A stretch of 64,000 bases of DNA from Synechocystis sp. PCC 7338 (GCF_018282115.1 NZ_CP054306.1:1039488-1103487), one strand, 5' to 3'. Positions 8,174-18,216 are shown, counted from the first letter of the stretch. Numbers and translations: made by a program. The notes: generated by a model not told the origin, from the sequence alone.

Positions 8174-10189
8174 ATGAGCAACTCCCCGTCTGTCCTCACA
8201 GAGCTATTGCAGTCCTTACCGAGTCTGCGGGCCCAAACCTATTTCAAGTCTTCCCTTACGGCTCTGTCCCACGCCATGGAAGATCAGGTATTAGCGGAAA
8301 GTACAGCGGGCAATCCCCTGATTATTGCGGCTTTTCAGCGGGAAAGGTTTTATCGTCAAGAAGCCCATCGCTATCGCCGTATTGCCGATAAGAGCAACCA
8401 GGTTTATGTGCTCTCCGCCCCGGAGACAGAGTTTAAACACAGCTCTGGCATTTATGAAACCATTGCCTTCACGCCGGAAGATAGCCTCGCCCAGGAATGG
8501 CATTTAGTGGTCATTGGCGATCGTTATGCCAGTTGTTTAATTTGTCGAGAAAGGCCCACCCAGGACAAATGGGATAGTAACCGCCGTTTTGAAGGGATTT
8601 GGACCTTCGATCGCCAGGTAAGCCGGGTGGCGGCCGAACTGTTGTTAAAACGGATTTTGGGCTACCGTCCAGAGTTGCAAGCCAAAATCGAGCAAGTGAC
8701 CCAAACCTGGCTTCAGCCTTCCTGTACCGTTCCCCCCCGGGGCATTGATGATAACCCCGATCCCTTTGTGCAACGGTTGATTACCTATCTCCAGGCGGGG
8801 CAGTATAAGTTAATCAAAGCTAATCGCAATTTACAGGACAAAGAAGAGCGGGAGAGACTACTTAACTCCATCACAACGGCGGTGCGACGTTCCCTTGATC
8901 CAGAGGAAATTATGCAGGTGGCGGTGGAAAAACTGGGGCAAGGCTTGGGCATTTGTCGCTGTGTGATTTACCGCTGTAGCGCTGACGATGCGGTGGCGAC
9001 CATTAGCCATGAATTTCTCAGTAGCGGTGTTGGTTCTATCAAAGGCTATCCCTGGCCTCTCAAAGATAATCCCCTTTTTCAGCAGGTGGTGGCCCTCAAG
9101 GAGGCGATCGCCATCGACAACATTGACCGAGACCCAAGGTTAGGGGAACCGGCATCCTCCACAGGAGAGGTGAAAAACCTAGTGAAAAGCTGTGCCATCC
9201 TTTCCTGGATGTTAGTACCGATTTTTTATCGGGAAAGGCTGCTGGGTATGATGGAATTCCACCACTGCGGCCCGTCCCCCACGGAATGGGAAAACGACGC
9301 CCTCACCCTAGTGGAAGGGGTGGCCACCCAAATTGGGGTAGCACTGATCCAGGCAGAATCCTATGCCAACCTCCAGGAATTGAATGAGCAATTGGCGGCC
9401 CTAGACCGCACCCGTTCTAACCTGGTGGCCATCACAGGGCACGAACTGCGGACTCCCCTTTCCACCATTCAAGTATGTTTGGAAAGCCTGGCCACGGAAC
9501 CAGATATGCCCCAGGAGTTACGGCAGGTGATGTTAAACACCGCCCTGGAGGATGCGGAGAGAATGCGTAAACTGGTGCAGGATTTCCTCACGTTGTCCCA
9601 GCTAGAAAGTGGCCGGGTGGAATGGAACGCAGAGCCGATTTCCTTAGAGGAATGTGTGGAGCTTTCCTTAAGCCATATCCGGGCCCACAATCGAGGCCAA
9701 GAAGTGCCCGCCATTGTCAATCAAGTGAACGGAGAAACCCCCATGGTGGAAGCAGACGGGGAATGGTTAGTGGAATTGTTGACCAAGCTTTTGGATAACG
9801 CCATCAAATTTACCCCCACCAATGGTAAGATTTCCATCGCCGTTGATCGTCCGAATCCGTCCCAATTGGAAGTTACCATCACCGATACAGGGCGGGGCAT
9901 TGAGCCTAACCGCCTGGAAACCGTATTTGATCGTTTTTACCAAGAAGAAGGAGCCTTACGCCGCAGTCGGGGGGGCACCGGCATTGGTCTAGCCATCTGT
10001 CGACAAATTGTCAGCGGTTGGGGGGGGGAAATCTGGGCCGCTTCCGATGGCAAAAACCATGGCACCCAGTTCCATTTCACTGTCCCCATTGTCTTGCCAG
10101 AGAACCCTGGTCCCACTGTGGAGGAAATTATGGCCAAAAAGCGAAAAGCCATGGCCCCTAGGGCATCGTCCCGAGGTAAAAGAAAATAA
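8174..10189 (+). CDS. DICT/GAF sensor histidine kinase
   Basis: A 671-residue soluble histidine kinase (slr0484 type). The first 170 residues resemble the DICT sensory domain of diguanylate cyclases and two-component proteins. A GAF domain follows at about 225-395, then a HisKA dimerisation helix with phospho-acceptor H423 in GHELRTPLS and a HATPase domain with N542 in the N box, DTGRGIE and a GGTGIGLAI box. There is no membrane span, so the signal is cytoplasmic. No response regulator is adjacent; the next gene is a PAS protein. The tail is basic. Confidence 0.92.
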   Translation: MSNSPSVLTELLQSLPSLRAQTYFKSSLTALSHAMEDQVLAESTAGNPLIIAAFQRERFYRQEAHRYRRIADKSNQVYVLSAPETEFKHSSGIYETIAFTPEDSLAQEWHLVVIGDRYASCLICRERPTQDKWDSNRRFEGIWTFDRQVSRVAAELLLKRILGYRPELQAKIEQVTQTWLQPSCTVPPRGIDDNPDPFVQRLITYLQAGQYKLIKANRNLQDKEERERLLNSITTAVRRSLDPEEIMQVAVEKLGQGLGICRCVIYRCSADDAVATISHEFLSSGVGSIKGYPWPLKDNPLFQQVVALKEAIAIDNIDRDPRLGEPASSTGEVKNLVKSCAILSWMLVPIFYRERLLGMMEFHHCGPSPTEWENDALTLVEGVATQIGVALIQAESYANLQELNEQLAALDRTRSNLVAITGHELRTPLSTIQVCLESLATEPDMPQELRQVMLNTALEDAERMRKLVQDFLTLSQLESGRVEWNAEPISLEECVELSLSHIRAHNRGQEVPAIVNQVNGETPMVEADGEWLVELLTKLLDNAIKFTPTNGKISIAVDRPNPSQLEVTITDTGRGIEPNRLETVFDRFYQEEGALRRSRGGTGIGLAICRQIVSGWGGEIWAASDGKNHGTQFHFTVPIVLPENPGPTVEEIMAKKRKAMAPRASSRGKRK

Positions 10190-10285
10190 GATTTTTTCTT
10201 AACCCAACTCAATCAATTCAATCTAGAAAATAACCGCACTGCCTATTCGCTATCTGCTAACGATAGTGCCGTTCTCAGTCCCAAC

Positions 10286-10801
10286 ATGGAGTTTAAAACT
10301 TTTTTCGATGCTTTTCCCCTCGGTATTTTTGTCGTCGATGCCAAGGGTAAACCAGTTTATGCCAACCTAGCCGCCATTAATCTTCTGGGAAAAGGCCTCT
10401 GGCCCGAAGCGGCGATCGACCAATTGAACGACATTTACCAGTCCTACCAAACCGGCACCAACCAACTTTATCCCCTCACCGAACAACCGTTACTCAAAGC
10501 CCTCCAAGGGGAAACATACCAGGTGGACGACATGGAAATTCGTCAGGGAGGACAAATTATTCCCTTGGAAGTCATAGGGACGCCTATTTTTGATCATCAG
10601 GGCACATTGCAGTACGCCATGGCCGTGTTACGAGATCTGCGCGATCGCCAACGGAGAAATGAACAGCAGATTGCTTTACAACAGGACTTACTGCGGCGCA
10701 ATCAGGGGCTGGTGCAGGAAAATGCCACTCTAAAACGCAAATTAGCGATGTTGGAAGCTCAGTTAGAAGCCCAGTTAAAACCAATACAGTCGGAAGCCTA
10801 G
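10286..10801 (+). CDS. PAS-domain protein with C-terminal coiled coil
   Basis: A 171-residue protein comprising one PAS domain (about 1-120: FFDAFPLGIFVVDAKGK, then a loop and the FDHQGTLQYAMAVLRDL strand) and a C-terminal coiled coil (about 125-165, ALQQDLLRRNQGLVQ...). It has no output domain, so it probably works as a partner or dimer-forming sensor. It sits 96 bases after a histidine kinase that lacks a PAS domain, which makes a shared pathway plausible but unproven. Confidence 0.85.
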   Translation: MEFKTFFDAFPLGIFVVDAKGKPVYANLAAINLLGKGLWPEAAIDQLNDIYQSYQTGTNQLYPLTEQPLLKALQGETYQVDDMEIRQGGQIIPLEVIGTPIFDHQGTLQYAMAVLRDLRDRQRRNEQQIALQQDLLRRNQGLVQENATLKRKLAMLEAQLEAQLKPIQSEA

Positions 10802-10904
10802 GAGCTCATGGAGCCATGGCTCCCCCTCTCTTCATTGGGGAAAGATTAGGCCGTGCCACCGCTCTTCCCCCATAATGGCCCCTTGATCTATTGGAATCTA
10901 GCCT

Positions 10905-12506
10905 GTGTCTCCGTCTGGTAAATCGTCCCGTTCCTTGGCTAATATCGCTGGCATTGTGGCGATCGCCACCTTGATCAGTAAGGTTTTTGGTTTATTGCGT
11001 GAACAGATCATCGCCGCCGCCTTTGGGGTAGGGACGGTGGTGACGGCCTACGCCTATGCCTACGTGATCCCCGGATTCCTCTTTATTCTGCTCGGCGGTA
11101 TTAATGGCCCATTCCACAGTGCCCTGGTGAGTGTGCTAGCCAAACGGGACCGGGAAGAGGCGGCTCCCTTAGTGGAAACCGTTACCACCTTGGTTAGTGG
11201 GGTGTTGCTTGGGGTAACAATTATTTTAGTGCTGGGGGCGGGCATATTTATCGACCTGCTGGCGCCGGGGTTAGAACCGGAAACCAGACGCATGGCGGTG
11301 CAACAGTTGCAAATCATGGCCCCCATGGCCCTACTTTCGGGGTTAATTGGCATTGGCTTCGGTACCTTGAATGCGGCGGATCAGTACCTCTTACCAAGTA
11401 TTAGCCCTTTACTTTCCAGTATTACCGTCATTGTGGGCTTGGGGGCCGCAGTCTGGCAGTTGGGGGAGCAATTAAACACCGAACCCTATTGGTTGTTGGG
11501 TTCCCTCTTGTTAGCAGGGGGAACCACCGCTGGAGCTGTGTTGCAATGGTTGGCCCAGATTGTGCCCCAGGCCAAAGCCGGTATGGGTAAATTGCGGCTG
11601 AGGTTTAATTTTGCTCTGCCGGGGGTAAAGGAAGTTTTGCAGGTCATGATTCCCGCCACCCTGTCTTCGGGGATGTTGTATATCAATTTTGCCACCAACC
11701 TATTTTTTGCTTCCTTTATTCCCAATGCGGCGGCGGCCATGCGCTACGGTAATTTTGTTGCCCTCACTCCCCTGGGTATTATTTCCAATATGATTTTGGT
11801 GCCCTTTCTGCCGGTATTTTCCCGCTTAGCCGATCCCCAGGATTGGCCAGAATTAAGGCTCCGCATCCGCCAAGGAATCATGTTAAGTGCCCTGACTATG
11901 TTTCCCCTCACAGCCATTTTAGTAGGGCTAGCCATTCCCATTGTTCAGGTTATTTATGAACGGGGGGCTTTTGACGCAGAGGCAGCGGCGGAGGTGGCTC
12001 CGGTGTTGGCCGCCTACGGTTTGGGCATGTTTTTTTACCTTGGTCGAGATGTATTGGTGCGGGTATTTTATGCCCTGGGGGACGGCAACAGTCCTTTCAA
12101 GGTGAGCCTGTTTAATATTTTTCTGAATGGTTTATTGGATTTCCTCTTTTATAAGCCCTTTGGCACAGTGGGCATTGTCATTGCAACGGTGGGGGTAAAT
12201 CTTTTTTCCATGACTATTTTTATTTGGATGCTGAACCGCCGTCTAGCTGGCCTGAATCTGTGGGGATGGGCCATGGATCTGGGTAAGCTGGCTTTAATTA
12301 CTGCGATCGCCAGTGTGGCGGGTTGGCAGGGCAGTATTCTCTGGGAAAAAATTTGGGGGGTGGATAACCTAGTCGAAAATATTCTTGAAGTGTTCACTAT
12401 GTCCAGCATTATCTTAGTGGTGTTCGCAGTCGGGGTAGCCTTTGCCAAAGTCCCAGAGGTAGATTTGCTAGGCTATCGCCTATTGAAAAAATTCAAACGG
12501 GGGTAG
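10905..12506 (+). CDS. murJ: Lipid II flippase MurJ (MviN)
   Basis: A 533-residue MOP-superfamily membrane protein that moves lipid II across the inner membrane for peptidoglycan synthesis. About 14 membrane helices can be counted, and the family opening SKVFGLLREQIIAAAFG near residues 19-35 and PGFLFILLGG are clear. The start codon is GTG at 10905; no ATG lies in the first 90 codons upstream of the conserved region. The gene is not in an evident operon with its neighbours. Confidence 0.95.
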   Translation: MSPSGKSSRSLANIAGIVAIATLISKVFGLLREQIIAAAFGVGTVVTAYAYAYVIPGFLFILLGGINGPFHSALVSVLAKRDREEAAPLVETVTTLVSGVLLGVTIILVLGAGIFIDLLAPGLEPETRRMAVQQLQIMAPMALLSGLIGIGFGTLNAADQYLLPSISPLLSSITVIVGLGAAVWQLGEQLNTEPYWLLGSLLLAGGTTAGAVLQWLAQIVPQAKAGMGKLRLRFNFALPGVKEVLQVMIPATLSSGMLYINFATNLFFASFIPNAAAAMRYGNFVALTPLGIISNMILVPFLPVFSRLADPQDWPELRLRIRQGIMLSALTMFPLTAILVGLAIPIVQVIYERGAFDAEAAAEVAPVLAAYGLGMFFYLGRDVLVRVFYALGDGNSPFKVSLFNIFLNGLLDFLFYKPFGTVGIVIATVGVNLFSMTIFIWMLNRRLAGLNLWGWAMDLGKLALITAIASVAGWQGSILWEKIWGVDNLVENILEVFTMSSIILVVFAVGVAFAKVPEVDLLGYRLLKKFKRG

Positions 12507-12707
12507 TGGAGACATTTTTCGAGGGGCAATGAAAGAAGAGTTTAGTTTTTGAGATGTTCCAGCACAGATCAATATTGTTACTATCAACCTCTCGGTCAGT
12601 ACTATCGGCTCAAATTGGCTAGAATGATGCCATGGCAACCTTCTTGGCCCTATTACCCCGCTCCCTAACCACATTTTTGTATGCCGTAGCGGCATTACTG
12701 AGGTTTT

Positions 12708-13067
12708 ATGGCAACATCGACACCACCCCCTTCCAACCCATCCCCCTCACCATCCTCGAATGGAGCTTCTGGGCCTTCACTTTGGGCACAGCGTCTCTGG
12801 TGGTTAATCTCGGCCTTGAGTGGAACGCTGGAAGTCGAAGCCGATATCAAGCGGCTCAAGCAAGAGAACGGGAAACTAGACGAGATGATCTTGCAAGTGA
12901 GGAACGAGAAAAAGCAGATCGAGAAAGAAACCGAGCGGATCAAGAAAGAAACCGAGCAGATCAAGAGAGACAACGAGCGGCTAGCCGCGCTAGAATCCAA
13001 AATCGATTCTTCATTTCGCAAATACGGCATCAACTTACCCCTAACCCAGATACCAGATCAGCCCTGA
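12708..13067 (+). CDS. Coiled-coil protein, unknown function
   Basis: A 119-residue protein with a Pro/Ser-rich start, a Trp-rich segment (WAQRLWWLISAL) and a long charged coiled coil (about 43-105). The DNA under the coil is a short-period repeat of gaaagaaaccgagcggatcaa type, so a second plus frame (12632-13108, 158 codons) and a minus frame are also open. I prefer this frame because heptads and a final IDSSFRKYGI segment look like a normal protein, but the alternative frame has a hydrophobic N-terminus and cannot be excluded. Confidence 0.55.
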   Translation: MATSTPPPSNPSPSPSSNGASGPSLWAQRLWWLISALSGTLEVEADIKRLKQENGKLDEMILQVRNEKKQIEKETERIKKETEQIKRDNERLAALESKIDSSFRKYGINLPLTQIPDQP

Positions 13068-13094
13068 CGGATTTTCTCAGCTTTCTCCAAGAGT

Positions 13095-13541
13095 ATGGCG
13101 AGCCCTAATTTACTGCCGGTGGATATGAAGATTAAGGTTTTTGTTTATGGCACCCTCATGCCGGGGGAATGTAATCACCAAGCCTATTGCCACCAACAAA
13201 TTGAGCCCCCTGCCCTGGGCTATGTGCTTGGCCAAATCTACCACTTAGCAAATTTTGGTTATCCGGCCCTGGCGATCGGAGAAGACCGGGTTTGGGGCTA
13301 TTGCCTCACCTTTCCCGCCGGGTTTTCCCTGGAATACCTAGATAGTTTGGAAGATTACCACCCTGGGCGATCGCCCCGAGAGAACGTATATGACCGTTGC
13401 TGGGCTAAGGTATTTGGCCCCCAGGATCAGGTGATGACGGAAGCGTGGCTCTACCGCATGGATCTTGGAAAAATTGAGCAGTATGGAGGAGTTTATCTTC
13501 CCAATGGCCGTTGGTCTGGCCAGCAGAAATTTATCGCCTAA
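13095..13541 (+). CDS. Gamma-glutamylcyclotransferase-like (AIG2 family) protein
   Basis: A 148-residue protein of the GGCT/AIG2-like fold. VYGTLMPGE near residues 15-23 is the substrate-binding loop, and DSLEDYHPG carries the family's acidic catalytic position, here the glutamate after SL. Such enzymes release 5-oxoproline from gamma-glutamyl peptides or amines; the real substrate of the bacterial forms is usually unknown. An internal ATG at 13125 (MKIKVFVYGTL) matches the usual family start and may be the true one. It lies 7 bases before menE on the same strand. Confidence 0.85.
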   Translation: MASPNLLPVDMKIKVFVYGTLMPGECNHQAYCHQQIEPPALGYVLGQIYHLANFGYPALAIGEDRVWGYCLTFPAGFSLEYLDSLEDYHPGRSPRENVYDRCWAKVFGPQDQVMTEAWLYRMDLGKIEQYGGVYLPNGRWSGQQKFIA

Positions 13542-13547
13542 GCTCCT

Positions 13548-15017
13548 ATGGAGATTAATACGCCGTCTTGGCTAAGTTATCCCGAAACCATTGCCTCGGC
13601 CCTAGAAGCTTCTCTCCAGAGGGGTTTGGTGACTTTAGGGCAAGAACTGTCTCCCCGTTGGCATGAATGGGTGGAAGAATATCAACAGAGCCTAGGGGAA
13701 TTATCCGATCCCCAGGTTTTACTAGCGGAAACAGAGTCAGCTAAGGTTTGGGCGGCAGTGGTGGCTTTTTTACGAGTTGGCCGGGGAGCATTATTCATTG
13801 CTAATCACCAATGGCAACAACGGGAATGGCAACAAGTAGCCCAGTTTTTGCATCCCGATCGCCTCTGGGGATCATCAATTTGGCAACAACAATGGTTAAA
13901 CTTCACCAACAGTGATTTGGCAGTAACTTCCGTTCACCACGAGACCATCACCCCAGAAAATCGACCAGATCCGAAAAGGTCAGAACCATTAATTGGTTTT
14001 GCCACCGGCGGCTCTTCAGGCACAATTCGTTTTGCTCTCCATAGTCCCCAGACCTTGACTGTGGCAGTGGGCGGTTTAAGGCAGTTTCTTGCCCCCCTAT
14101 TACACAGCAATGGGCAAATTAACAGTTTGTGTTTGCTCCCTCTCTACCATGTGGGGGGCTTTATGCAATGGTGGCGATCAGCCTTAACCGGAGGTGATTT
14201 TAGCCCCCTGGATTATGGCTTAGTGAAACAATCCTCCCCTCCTTTACCCCCGAATTATGTCATTTCTCTGGTGCCCACCCAGTTAGAATACTTGCTCGAT
14301 CGCCATGGTACTTGGTTAAAAAATTTCCGGCTCATTTTTTTAGGGGGAGCCCCAGCCTGGCCCGCACTCTTAACCAAAGCAAAAACGGCGGGCCTGAACC
14401 TGGCCCCCACCTATGGCATGACGGAAACCGCCGCCCAAATTGCTACCCTCACCCCAGGGGAATTTTTAGCAGGCCAAACGGGGGTCGGTAGGTTGTTACC
14501 TCACGTTCGTCTGACTATTAGTAACCCCAAAGGGGAAGTAGTTGAACCCGGTACTGTTGGTGTGATTAATATTCAATCCGATGCTTTGTTCAAAGGTTAC
14601 GTACCCCAAGGGACAGGCCAGAAGGAGGAAACTTTCACCACCGGGGATTTGGGTTATTGCCACAACGGTTACCTACACATCACCGGTCGTCAGGGTCGGC
14701 GTCTGATCAGTGGCGGAGAAAATATTGATCCAGAGGCCATAGAAGCTTTTTTGCTGGAACAAAATTTAGTCCAAGATGTGGTCATAGTCGGAGTTGGCGA
14801 TCGCCATTGGGGAGATATGTTAGTAGCAGTCTATGTACCTAACCCTAGTCCGGGGAATGATGTTTCCACCCTGAAACAGTGTGTCAAAGCCCAGTTAAGT
14901 AAACCGAAATGTCCGAAGCATTGGTTGCCCGTTTCGACTCTACGGCGATCGCCCTTGGGCAAATTAAACTACCAGTTTTGGCAAACTTGGGCTACGGAGC
15001 AACTAGGGAGCAACTAG
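13548..15017 (+). CDS. menE: O-succinylbenzoate-CoA ligase
   Basis: A 489-residue ANL-superfamily adenylating enzyme. The phosphate loop is ATGGSSGT near 152-159, PTYGMTETAAQ forms the A5 motif, GDLGY and GRQGRRLISGGENIDP mark the hinge, and a C-terminal LGKLNY holds the catalytic lysine. In cyanobacteria the pathway gives phylloquinone, the photosystem I quinone, by activating o-succinylbenzoate. The family also contains other CoA ligases; MenE is favoured by length and by similarity to the Synechocystis enzyme (slr0492) as I recall it. No other men genes are in this window. Confidence 0.85.
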   Translation: MEINTPSWLSYPETIASALEASLQRGLVTLGQELSPRWHEWVEEYQQSLGELSDPQVLLAETESAKVWAAVVAFLRVGRGALFIANHQWQQREWQQVAQFLHPDRLWGSSIWQQQWLNFTNSDLAVTSVHHETITPENRPDPKRSEPLIGFATGGSSGTIRFALHSPQTLTVAVGGLRQFLAPLLHSNGQINSLCLLPLYHVGGFMQWWRSALTGGDFSPLDYGLVKQSSPPLPPNYVISLVPTQLEYLLDRHGTWLKNFRLIFLGGAPAWPALLTKAKTAGLNLAPTYGMTETAAQIATLTPGEFLAGQTGVGRLLPHVRLTISNPKGEVVEPGTVGVINIQSDALFKGYVPQGTGQKEETFTTGDLGYCHNGYLHITGRQGRRLISGGENIDPEAIEAFLLEQNLVQDVVIVGVGDRHWGDMLVAVYVPNPSPGNDVSTLKQCVKAQLSKPKCPKHWLPVSTLRRSPLGKLNYQFWQTWATEQLGSN

Positions 15018-15224
15018 GGGTCAAAGAGGAGGAGTAACAGCAATAACATGTGAGTATAGGTTATTCACCGACGTTGTCGAGGATTCAAGTGGGTTGGGGT
15101 CAACAAATTTTTGACGTTGATTTGTGCTGTCCTCATGGGAACCTAAAACCTAACTAAGCCGTTGTGTTAGCCTGGGTTAGAAAAAATTTTCGATGCGGTT
15201 AATTGTTGTTGAGGAAAAAGATTA

Positions 15225-15626
15225 ATGGTTGCCACTTCCCTATCCACCCCATCCCTGTCCCAAGCTGCTACTCCCCCCAGTCATTTGTTAACGGAAACTA
15301 GGCCATGGGGCTCTTTTACTACTTTGGAGGAGGGCAACGGTTACAAAATCAAACGCATCGAGGTCAATCCAGGGCATCGTCTCAGCCTGCAAATGCACCA
15401 TCACCGCAGTGAGCATTGGATTGTGGTCTCCGGCACCGCCCGTATCGTTTGTGGAGATAAAGAAGAACTCTTGGAACCGAATCAGTCCACCTATGTTCCC
15501 CAATGCACTGCCCATCGTCTGGAAAACCCTGGGGTAATTAAATTAGTGCTAATTGAAGTGCAAAACGGGGAATATCTAGGGGAAGACGACATTATCCGTT
15601 TTCAGGATGACTACGCCCGCGGCTAA
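15225..15626 (+). CDS. Stand-alone mannose-6-phosphate isomerase-type cupin
   Basis: A 133-residue single cupin equal to the C-terminal domain of bifunctional ManC/AlgA proteins. RPWGSF (residues 26-31) opens the domain, and the metal ligands are in HRLSLQMHHHRSEHW and the TAHRLEN strand. The nucleotidyltransferase half is absent, and the gene begins 207 bases after menE, so it is a natural single-domain form rather than a broken fusion. It may isomerise mannose-6-phosphate or a related sugar phosphate. It ends 4 bases inside the convergent epimerase gene. Confidence 0.88.
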   Translation: MVATSLSTPSLSQAATPPSHLLTETRPWGSFTTLEEGNGYKIKRIEVNPGHRLSLQMHHHRSEHWIVVSGTARIVCGDKEELLEPNQSTYVPQCTAHRLENPGVIKLVLIEVQNGEYLGEDDIIRFQDDYARG

Positions 15627-16618
15627 TGGCGACCATTTGATTTTGGGCTAACGGCCATCAATTCGGTAATGGTTTGGCAATGGGCCGGCAAGCCTAATTG
15701 GGCTGGAGCAACGGGATCGGGATAGGTGAAATGGCGATAATCGAGGCAAAACCTATCCCAGTCCGCCATTTGAATGCGAAATAGCTTGATGAAAATATTG
15801 GCCAGGGTGAGCGAAAGGGGAATTTGAAAATAGATTTTCTGGCGATGATACTGGCAAACCTGGCGGATACCCTCCGTGGCAGTGAGGGGAGCATTACCTA
15901 ACACTACATCAATTCTCTTCTGGGGGGGATGATCCACGTAATAGGCCACTACCCTAGCTATATCCCTACTGTGGATGAAGTGGAAGCTTCCATCGGCCCG
16001 GAACCAACGGATCAGGGGTAACCAACGCAAAATTTCTCCCAATCCGCCGGAAAGGTGGGAATAGGGTTTACCTGGTTCACCGCCAAAGACCAGGGTGGGA
16101 TAAGCCACTGTGATCTTGTTGGCCATGGCTTCGGCAATGGGGGAGACTTCCGGTGGAGAATCATTGTGGGATTCCAAAGCCTGATGACAGAGATACTTAG
16201 TACGGATATAGTCGGTGCCCAAACTGCCCGCTTCCGGTAATGGTTGCCCCTGGCAATCAAGGATGCTGGCGGTGGAAAAGTAAATTACCTGTTCGCACCG
16301 TTCCGGGTTGAGCAAATTGATCAAAGTTAGGGTTTTGACCACGTTGATGTTGTAGGTCTCCTGGCGATCGCCCCAACTGGTGGCAATGAGAATGGCGCAG
16401 TCCATGGTTTGCAGCAGATCCTTGTGGGCTTCAATATTGCCCATATCGCCGGGGATTAAATGGATATTGCTCCGCAACTGGGGGTCAAATTGCAACTTGT
16501 CTGGATTTCTCACCAGTAGGAACAGTTCGTGGTCTGTGCCTTGGATTAATTCATCCGCTAAATAGTGGCCAATGCAACCACTGATCCCGGTGATAAAAAT
16601 TCGTTTTAAATTAGCCAT
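15623..16618 (-). CDS. NAD-dependent epimerase/dehydratase-like SDR
   Basis: A 331-residue extended short-chain dehydrogenase. The NAD loop is ITGISGCIGHYLADEL at 9-24, a Rossmann fold follows, and the catalytic YxxxK is seen as the Y of TDYIRTKYLC. The downstream part has a GGEPGKPYSH loop typical of UDP-sugar epimerase-like proteins, but the substrate cannot be named. It converges with the cupin and overlaps its last 4 bases. Confidence 0.82.
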   Translation of the reverse strand: MANLKRIFITGISGCIGHYLADELIQGTDHELFLLVRNPDKLQFDPQLRSNIHLIPGDMGNIEAHKDLLQTMDCAILIATSWGDRQETYNINVVKTLTLINLLNPERCEQVIYFSTASILDCQGQPLPEAGSLGTDYIRTKYLCHQALESHNDSPPEVSPIAEAMANKITVAYPTLVFGGEPGKPYSHLSGGLGEILRWLPLIRWFRADGSFHFIHSRDIARVVAYYVDHPPQKRIDVVLGNAPLTATEGIRQVCQYHRQKIYFQIPLSLTLANIFIKLFRIQMADWDRFCLDYRHFTYPDPVAPAQLGLPAHCQTITELMAVSPKSNGRH

Positions 16619-16787
16619 CTCAAGACACTCCCCAGAAATAAATAAATTTTGCTCAGCTTAAGAGCCTGTTGATGTTGACAGAGTTTGTGTTCGCCTGACA
16701 AAATGACCCACTAAAACTCTGGCCATACTGGAGAATTTTGATTACATTTCCCCAAATTTGGGATAGGAGTACGTTTTAAATACACTC

Positions 16788-18089
16788 CTAGGACAACACC
16801 CGGATGACACTGGGAATTTCCTTCACCGCCTGTAGTTGGCTAATTTCCCCCAGGGCGGCCCGATAGTTCCCCTCCCGCACATCGTGGGTGACCACCACAA
16901 TTTCCGCACAGCCGTCGGTAAAGCCAATTTGCACTAGGGATTCCAAGCTAACCCCATGGTTGCCAAACCCCATACCGAGATGGCCAATCACCCCCGGTAC
17001 ATCGGCACAGAGGAAGCGACAATAAAAACGGGTGACGAGGTCTTCAATGGGGGACACCTGGCAGTAATGTTGGTGGGTGCAACTGAGCAGGGGATCAAGG
17101 GCAGGATTTTCGTCACTGCTGGTAATGATGCCGACAATGTTAATCACATCGGACACGACGGCACTGGCGGTGGGGCCGGCTCCCGCTCCCCGGCCGTAGA
17201 ACATCACTTGCCCCAACGGATCTCCGGTGACCAATACGCCGTTGTAGACCCCATTGACGCTGGCTAGGGGATGATCCTTGGCAATCAAAGTGGGATGGAC
17301 CCGCAGTTGCAACGCTTCCGAGTTTTCGCCGGCATTACCGTTAGCAATGGCCAAAAGTTTAATCACAAAGCCCAACTTATCAGCATAGGCAATGTCCACC
17401 GCACTAACGGATCTAATGCCTTCACAGGCCACATCTTCCCGCTTAACCCTGCCGCCAAAACCAAGGGAAGCAAGGATGGCAATTTTGTCCGCCGCATCTA
17501 ACCCATCTACGTCGGCACTGGGATCCGCTTCGGCATAGCCCAACTTTTGAGCGGCCGCTAACACTTCGTCGAAATCCGCCCCCTCGCTGGTCATGCGGGA
17601 AAGAATGTAGTTGGTGGTGCCATTGAGAATGCCCACAATGCTTTGAATGCGGTTACCTCCCAGGGATTGCTTTAGGGGTTTAATGATGGGAATGCCCCCC
17701 CCCACCGCCGCTTCTAGGAGAACGTAGACACCATGCTGATTGGCCGCTTCATAAATTTCCGCCCCATAGCGGGCAATGACGGCTTTGTTGGCGGTGACAA
17801 TGTGTTTTTTGTGGGCGATCGCCTGGAGGATCAATGATCGAGCGGGTTCCAGTCCTCCCATCAATTCCACCACAATGGCAATGTTGGGATCGGTGACAAT
17901 GGCTTCTAGGTCGGTGGTTAATACCTCCGGCGGCAAATTTACTTGGCGGGGTTTATCCAAGGAACGCACCCCCACTGCTTTAACCTCAATGGCTTTGAGC
18001 AGGGGACTACGGCCCTGGGGATCCTGCAAAATTTCCACCGTGCCGGTGCCGACGGTACCTAAACCGAGTAAACCAATTTTAACTGTCAC
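16788..18089 (-). CDS. hom: Homoserine dehydrogenase
   Basis: A 433-residue enzyme reducing aspartate semialdehyde to homoserine on the path to threonine and methionine. It has an N-terminal NAD(P) fold (GLLGLGTVGTG at 6-16), a catalytic domain with NGTTNYILSRM and the GLDAADKIAILA lysine region, and a C-terminal ACT domain (about 350-430) used for feedback inhibition by threonine. The length is that of the monofunctional long form. A 7-base inverted repeat at 16764-16790 overlaps its stop codon and may help termination. Confidence 0.96.
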   Translation of the reverse strand: MTVKIGLLGLGTVGTGTVEILQDPQGRSPLLKAIEVKAVGVRSLDKPRQVNLPPEVLTTDLEAIVTDPNIAIVVELMGGLEPARSLILQAIAHKKHIVTANKAVIARYGAEIYEAANQHGVYVLLEAAVGGGIPIIKPLKQSLGGNRIQSIVGILNGTTNYILSRMTSEGADFDEVLAAAQKLGYAEADPSADVDGLDAADKIAILASLGFGGRVKREDVACEGIRSVSAVDIAYADKLGFVIKLLAIANGNAGENSEALQLRVHPTLIAKDHPLASVNGVYNGVLVTGDPLGQVMFYGRGAGAGPTASAVVSDVINIVGIITSSDENPALDPLLSCTHQHYCQVSPIEDLVTRFYCRFLCADVPGVIGHLGMGFGNHGVSLESLVQIGFTDGCAEIVVVTHDVREGNYRAALGEISQLQAVKEIPSVIRVLS

Positions 18090-18216
18090 AATTTTCCTCC
18101 CGTTGCCTTTCCTTTCTTTAGGTTACTGGCGATCGGCTCCCCATTCTATCTGGACTTGGGCAGGTGGCAGAATAGCGAAACTCTTTTATTGCTCAAAACA
18201 CTGTTTAAACTGATCT

